Source: Sinomonas humi (GTDB lineage: Bacteria; Actinomycetota; Actinomycetes; Actinomycetales; Micrococcaceae). Taken from it: a DNA stretch of 64,000 nt. Location: the NCBI RefSeq assembly GCF_000802235.1, contig NZ_JTDL01000141.1, positions 124,001-188,000 of the forward strand, given 5' to 3'. The notes below the pieces were generated by a model. The model had not been told where the DNA came from and searched no databases. It was given only the letters and a program-made list of their open reading frames with translations. Below, piece after piece: positions 60,090 through 64,000 of the stretch. How positions within the stretch are numbered: the stretch's first letter is position 1; each line of letters opens with the position of its first letter. A program made the translations under genes and the position numbers.

Positions 60090-60268
60090 GGCCTCCATTC
60101 TTCCAGATCTGCCGTAGCGAAGGTCTGCCTGTGAATAAGAGGGGGCCGAGCGGCCGGACTTCCGACGGTTTTCCACATACGACGGCGGAGCGCAGCGAAG
60201 CGCCCGGCAGCGCGCCTAACGTCGATGGCGGGCCGAGCGAGCGGCCTCCGGAACGAGGAGGGGGACAG

Positions 60269-60730
60269 ATGCAGTGCCGTCACGATGAGGCTCTTCTGCG
60301 GGCAGGCCAGGAGAGCCTGGCGCGGGTGGAAGCGGAGGTAGGCGAGGCGAAAGCGGCCCAGCGTCGGGCGGACGACGTCGAGTGGGAGGGGGCTGCTGGC
60401 GACTCTTTCCGAGCCAGGACCGCATTCATCGCGGCTGAGCTCACGGCAGTCACGCTCGGCATCACCGCACTCGGTTGCCTCTTGGCCTCTGTCCAAGGCG
60501 AGCTGCGGGCATGCGAGGCCAGCCGGTCTTCGTCTGCAACTGCTCCTGATGGGCTGGCAACTTCGGCTCACCACCTGCCGGTTACCTCTGTTCAGGGTCC
60601 ACTCCTGCCGATCGCGCCCTCAGGGCCGCTCCTCCCGCAGGTGGCGCGGGCCCCGCTGCTCCCGTACCACTCGTCGTTTCCGGCTCCGCCCATGACGGGC
60701 GGGGCTGGCGGGCAGGAGCTCTGCCGATGA
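60269..60730 (+). CDS. WXG100-like small helical protein with proline-rich tail
   Basis: A 153-residue protein. Residues about 5-90 are two helices joined by a W-x-G turn (RRADDVEWEGAAGDSFRARTAFIAAEL), the hallmark pattern of WXG100/ESX-type proteins, preceded by a helix ALLRAGQESLARVEAEVGEAKAA. The tail (100-153) is Pro/Leu/Ser-rich. The ATG follows GAGGAGGGGG. Its stop overlaps the start of the next gene (ATGA). No ESX secretion ATPase is present in the window. It may be the chaperone or targeting partner of the hydrolase that follows. Confidence 0.65.
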   Translation: MQCRHDEALLRAGQESLARVEAEVGEAKAAQRRADDVEWEGAAGDSFRARTAFIAAELTAVTLGITALGCLLASVQGELRACEASRSSSATAPDGLATSAHHLPVTSVQGPLLPIAPSGPLLPQVARAPLLPYHSSFPAPPMTGGAGGQELCR

Positions 60731-62160
60731 TCTCGGGGGCGGTCAAGGCGGGCGACGGCTTCGTTGTGACGGGTGGCTCCCGGTTCGTCGCGACCCTCGA
60801 GTCCCTCGAGGCTTCCGCCTTGGTGCTGCGCGCGATGTCGTCGAACCTCGAACGGGCGGAGTGCGCCCTGCACGCGAGCCGACAGGCAGTGGCCGTCAGC
60901 GCGTGCCGGACGTCCTACACCGCTCCCCGGTTCGACGACGAGGCGCGGAGGACGCATGCACGGCTAAGGCGGGCACATGAGGAGTCGGAGCGCTGCGCTG
61001 CTGCAGTGGCGAGAGCCGCGGAAAGGTATAGGGATGAGGAGGTAGGTCGGGCTAGAGCGATGGATGGTCTGCAGAACATCCTGTTTCAAGCCGGACCAAT
61101 GCCCGGCCTGCTCGATGTGCTGGGCCTCGGGGGGCTGGGTGCTGCGGGCGCGCGAGTGGTGCCCGGAAGCACGCTCGCGACCCTTCTCCGATCTCTTCAA
61201 TCAGGCCGGCTTGCTGGATCTCCTGATGATCCTGCGGGGGTCAAACGCGCTTCTCTCCCCTCAGGAACGGGCGATGCGACTCACTTCTCCTATGCCCTAA
61301 AAAGCCTGCGACAGGCTCAGGGGCAGGAACCGCTCGACGACGGAAGCTTCGTTCCGCCTTCGTCGATCCTCGTGGAGAGGGTGCCGCGTCCCGACGGGAC
61401 CGTCGCCGTCATCGTGACAGTGCCGGGAACCCAGACGTGGGCCCTGGACCCAGAAGACGGGAATGTCTTCGATACCGAGGGGATCCTCGACGGGATGGCG
61501 TACCGCGACAGCCAAGTGCGCAGCCTCATTAAAGGGGCCCTTCAGGACCAGAACCTCGGTGTTGACGACGCGGTCCTGTTCAACAGCTACAGCCAAGGCG
61601 GGATCCACGTGCTGGGACTCCTCGAAGATCGCGAGTTCCTTGAGCGGTATCGGGTGAAAGCCGTGACAACAGTGGGGAGCCCGGTCTCGGCCTTCGCCAC
61701 TCCAGAGGGCATCCCGGTCCTGAGCCTGACCAACGCGGACGATATCGTGCCCACTGCCTCTGGACAGGCGGCGGAGCTCAGCGGATCCGTGGTCAACGTC
61801 CGCTCGCCCAGCCGAGCAGGTCCCGTCGCTGCCGTTCTCTTCCCGCAGGATGTCGTCGCCAAGGCTCACGACCTGGGGAACTATGCCCACGACGCCGAAC
61901 TGCTCGACGAGTCCGGGGATACCGCGGTCCTCGCGCACCGGGCGGCTGTGAACGCGGCACTGGGAGCGGGGCTTGCCGGCGGCGCAGCTGCCGCTGCCGC
62001 TGCCGGAACGACTGGCCTCGTCGGAGGGGGCGCCAGCGGGACTGTCGGGAGCTCTGGAGCCAACGGCGGGACGGGATCAACGGCAGGCAGTTCTCAACCC
62101 GGAGGCGCTCAACGCGAGCGCTTTGCCTACACGGCCGCGGATCCTAGAACGAGGGGCTGA
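60727..62160 (+). CDS. Alpha/beta-hydrolase-like protein with WXG-like helical N-terminus (possible secreted effector)
   Basis: A 477-residue protein. Residues 1-115 are helical (ATLESLEASALVLRAMSSNLERAE, RRTHARLRRAHEESERCAAAVARAAERYRDEE), like the targeting region of LXG/WXG-type effectors. Residues about 195-400 look like an alpha/beta hydrolase: VTVPGTQTWAL strand, nucleophile elbow FNSYSQGGIHV (S-Q-G-G kept, preceding Gly replaced by Ser), SLTNADDIVPT (acid) and KAHDLGNYAHDAEL (His). The tail (430-477) is Gly/Ser/Thr-rich. It is coupled to the WXG100-like gene. Lipase or esterase activity is likely; secretion is inferred. No immunity gene is evident unless the following membrane protein serves. 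Confidence 0.65.
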   Translation: MISGAVKAGDGFVVTGGSRFVATLESLEASALVLRAMSSNLERAECALHASRQAVAVSACRTSYTAPRFDDEARRTHARLRRAHEESERCAAAVARAAERYRDEEVGRARAMDGLQNILFQAGPMPGLLDVLGLGGLGAAGARVVPGSTLATLLRSLQSGRLAGSPDDPAGVKRASLPSGTGDATHFSYALKSLRQAQGQEPLDDGSFVPPSSILVERVPRPDGTVAVIVTVPGTQTWALDPEDGNVFDTEGILDGMAYRDSQVRSLIKGALQDQNLGVDDAVLFNSYSQGGIHVLGLLEDREFLERYRVKAVTTVGSPVSAFATPEGIPVLSLTNADDIVPTASGQAAELSGSVVNVRSPSRAGPVAAVLFPQDVVAKAHDLGNYAHDAELLDESGDTAVLAHRAAVNAALGAGLAGGAAAAAAAGTTGLVGGGASGTVGSSGANGGTGSTAGSSQPGGAQRERFAYTAADPRTRG

Positions 62161-62185
62161 AGGGCCGGGGCCTCGTCAGGGAGTC

Positions 62186-62617
62186 CTAGCGCTTGCGATT
62201 GGCTCCAAGGATCCAGCCCATCACGGCGGAAACGATGGAAATGATGATCGCGCCGAAGATCGCGGTCCAGAAGAAGGAATTGATGGTCAAGTGGACCGGC
62301 GTGTAACCGCTCAGCCAGGCGGTGAGAGCGAGCATTGCAGCATTGATGATGAGAGCGAAGAGCCCGAGAGTCAGGCACGTGACGGGGAGAGACAGGACTT
62401 CGATGATCGGGCGCACGAGCGCGTTGACGAGGCCGAAGATGAGGCCGATGAACAGATACGCGAGGACGACGCCCACCAGGTCACTGTGCTGTCCGGCGCC
62501 ATGATTGGCGGCGAGGTCCGCGACGGCGGTGGAATTGATCTTGATTCCCGGCAGAATCCAACTGGCTACCCAGAGCGCGATGGCGTTGACGACGACGCGG
62601 ATCAGGAATCGCAGCAT
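62186..62617 (-). CDS. Phage holin family (Mycobacterium 4-TM type) membrane protein
   Basis: A 143-residue protein with four hydrophobic segments (LIRVVVNAIALWVASWIL; VVLAYLFIGLIFGLVNALV; LTLGLFALIINAAMLALTAWL; FFWTAIFGAIIISIVSAVMGW). VRPIIEVLSLPVTCLTLGLFALIINAAML is the signature of the chromosomal 'phage holin family 4' proteins, which are not phage-derived lysis genes in practice and have no settled role. The ATG at 62617 has a weak leader. It converges with the hydrolase gene and is divergent from hisC/pat by 58 bp. Confidence 0.8.
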   Translation of the reverse strand: MLRFLIRVVVNAIALWVASWILPGIKINSTAVADLAANHGAGQHSDLVGVVLAYLFIGLIFGLVNALVRPIIEVLSLPVTCLTLGLFALIINAAMLALTAWLSGYTPVHLTINSFFWTAIFGAIIISIVSAVMGWILGANRKR

Positions 62618-62675
62618 GCGCCCATCGTTCCACAGAGCGCCCTCGACGTCTCGGCACCCGGTTACGCTTGAAACC

Positions 62676-63854
62676 ATGACTTCTGCACTTAACAGTCACG
62701 ACAGCGCCGAAGCAGCCGCCGTCGTCGCCGCCGGCCCGGAGGGCAACACCCCGAGCTCTCTGGTCGTCGGTCCCCGTCCCGTAATTGGCCGCCTCCCGAA
62801 GTACGCCGCTGGAAGGCCGCCCGCTCCCGTTGAAGGGCTCGAGAGCTTCAAGCTTTCCTCGAATGAGAACCCGCTTCCGCCGCTGCCAGCGGTTCTGGAG
62901 GCGATCGCCGCTGAGACTGCCATCAACCGCTATCCAGATCCTGTTGCAAGCTCGCTTCGTGCCAGGCTCGGCGACTTCCTTGGTGTCGCGGCGGAGGACA
63001 TCGTCACCGGCGGAGGGAGCCTCGGGGCGCTCAATCAGCTTCTCGCCGCCTTCGCGGGCCAGCAGGACGACGGCGTGCAGGACGAGGTCCTCTACGCCTG
63101 GCGGTCCTTCGAGGCCTACCCGATCTCGGTGGGACTCGCGGGCGCCAAGAGCGTCCAGGTCCCGGTGACAGAGGACGGCCGGCACGACCTCGAAGCGATG
63201 GCGAGGGCGGTCACTGACCGGACGCGGGTTGTGCTGTTGTGCACCCCGAACAACCCCACGGGGCCGGTCTTGAGAACAGAGGAAACCGAGGAGTTCATCG
63301 AGTCGGTCCCCGAGGACGTCGTGGTCGTGATCGACGAGGCCTATCAAGAGTTCGTGCGCGATCCGGAGGCCGTCGACGGGCTGCAGATGTACCGCAAATA
63401 CCCAAACGTCGTGGTGCTCAGAACCTTCTCGAAGGCCCACGGGCTCGCGGGACTCCGCGTGGGCTATTCGATCTCGCGCCCCGAGATCACACAGCACCTC
63501 CGGGTGGCCGCAGTCCCCTTTGCCGTCTCGTCGGTGGCGGAGCGGGCGGCAATCGCCTCGTTGGACCACTACGGGGAAGTTGTAGAAAGGGTACAAAGCC
63601 TCGTGGACGAACGGGATCGGGTCACTCGTGGGCTACGCGAGCTCGGATGGTCGGTCCCGGACGCCCAGGGGAATTTCGTCTGGCTCAAGCTGGGCGAGGC
63701 GACACCGGCCTTCGCCAAGGAGGCCGCGGCCCGAGCCCTCTCAGTGAGGGCGTTCGGGACGGAAGGAGTGAGAGTGAGCATCGGGGAAGTCGATGCAAAC
63801 ACTCGCTTCCTCGAGCTCTGTAGGACCTTTACAAAAGCCCCGATCGCTTCCTAG
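62676..63854 (+). CDS. Histidinol-phosphate/aromatic aminotransferase (HisC/Pat family)
   Basis: A 392-residue class I/II PLP aminotransferase. Motifs: FKLSSNENPLPPLPAVLEAI, INRYPDPVASSLRARL, LCTPNNPTGPVL, VVVIDEAYQEFV and the PLP lysine in LRTFSKAHGLAGLRVGYS. It may act on histidinol phosphate or, as in the actinobacterial Pat/HisC2 group, on phenylalanine and other aromatic amino acids; lack of other his genes nearby favours the latter. The ATG at 62676 has almost no ribosome site and lies just after a promoter-like GTTACGCT, so leaderless translation is possible. Confidence 0.85.
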   Translation: MTSALNSHDSAEAAAVVAAGPEGNTPSSLVVGPRPVIGRLPKYAAGRPPAPVEGLESFKLSSNENPLPPLPAVLEAIAAETAINRYPDPVASSLRARLGDFLGVAAEDIVTGGGSLGALNQLLAAFAGQQDDGVQDEVLYAWRSFEAYPISVGLAGAKSVQVPVTEDGRHDLEAMARAVTDRTRVVLLCTPNNPTGPVLRTEETEEFIESVPEDVVVVIDEAYQEFVRDPEAVDGLQMYRKYPNVVVLRTFSKAHGLAGLRVGYSISRPEITQHLRVAAVPFAVSSVAERAAIASLDHYGEVVERVQSLVDERDRVTRGLRELGWSVPDAQGNFVWLKLGEATPAFAKEAAARALSVRAFGTEGVRVSIGEVDANTRFLELCRTFTKAPIAS

Positions 63855-63870
63855 CGGTTAGGCTGAGCGG

Positions 63871-63907
63871 CGGCCCGGCTGTACTCGGTAGAGTTACAGC
63901 TGGGCCG
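63871..63907. terminator. Hairpin downstream of hisC/pat
   Basis: CGGCCCGGCTGTA pairs with TACAGCTGGGCCG over 13 bp with one mismatch, round an 11-base loop. No T-run follows. The remaining sequence to 64000 is the leader of a gene beyond the window (ATTCC...GGAAT arms at about 63935-63950 and GGCAGGAGGC at the very end). Confidence 0.55.
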
Positions 63908-64000
63908 ACAGCATATATTCCAAATGCAGTACGCATTCCTCTTGAGGAATATGGTCCGGCACCCACCGTCCGGAGCGGAAAGACGATTACGGCAGGAGGC

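Noticed and set aside
62186-62617. Prophage remnant suggested by the holin-like protein
   Set aside because: The four-segment form is a common chromosomal actinobacterial family, and no other phage gene, integrase or attachment site is present.

Overview
This window is high-GC DNA (roughly two thirds G+C by eye) with dense, mostly ATG/GTG-started genes, strong AGGAGG-type ribosome binding sites and many 1-4 bp stop/start overlaps. The protein families (IclR, PadR, TetR, LuxR-type regulators; an ordered pca cluster with an IclR regulator; an EgtD-type histidine methyltransferase; a Tat-exported glycan lyase; an LGFP-repeat protein) point to a soil actinobacterium, most likely of the Micrococcaceae (Arthrobacter/Sinomonas type). 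That assignment is inferred from the gene families; no 16S rRNA is present. The only RNA gene seen is an initiator tRNA-Met.

Layout. 1-7025: the start of a formylglycine-generating-enzyme-like gene, a YeiH-type exporter, then a head-to-tail run of an unorthodox NRAMP-like transporter, two small PRC-barrel-like proteins, a small membrane protein, a molybdopterin oxidoreductase that has lost all four Fe-S cysteines, and an unknown helical protein. 7022-10521: an FAH-family hydrolase, an MFS permease, an IclR regulator and a VOC protein. 10544-23029: sugar/alcohol functions (frameshifted PL4-type lyase, zinc ADH, epimerase, two MFS pumps, an SDR, two aldo-keto reductases, an orphan AbiEi-like antitoxin, a secreted GH16-type protein with LGFP repeats). 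23154-36022: aromatic catabolism, with a MobA-like flavin hydroxylase, an aldo-keto reductase, the complete protocatechuate branch pcaHGBDCF-IJ with pcaR, and a benzaldehyde-dehydrogenase-like ALDH. 36223-42045: a DevR/DevS-like two-component pair in convergent orientation, then an IclR regulator and pobA. 42350-47651: PadR regulator, ABC exporter, rlmN, FUSC-family membrane protein. 47755-58288: egtD, a class V aminotransferase, a PuuP-like permease, agmatine deiminase and N-carbamoylputrescine amidase, their TetR regulator, a flavin amine oxidase, a methyltransferase and a KstD-like flavoprotein. 58483-63854: tRNA-fMet, purB, a WXG-like/hydrolase gene pair, a holin-like membrane protein and a hisC/pat aminotransferase.

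How it fits together. PobA (4-hydroxybenzoate) and the MobA-like enzyme (3-hydroxybenzoate) would both yield protocatechuate, which the pca genes carry to succinyl-CoA and acetyl-CoA. The sequence itself suggests the wiring: one palindrome architecture (TGTTC-N7-GAACA) lies in front of both the MobA-like gene and pcaH, and a different 15-bp palindrome lies in front of both the IclR gene at 39871 and pobA. The polyamine block is similarly coherent: agmatine to N-carbamoylputrescine to putrescine, then oxidation, with an almost identical 21-bp palindrome before aguB and between the TetR gene and the amine oxidase.

The least explained material is the NRAMP-like/PRC/Mo-enzyme run and two families of structured intergenic repeats (a GTTTCGGGTAC family and a CCAGCCCACTTCTG/GACACGCC family) that recur only between genes.
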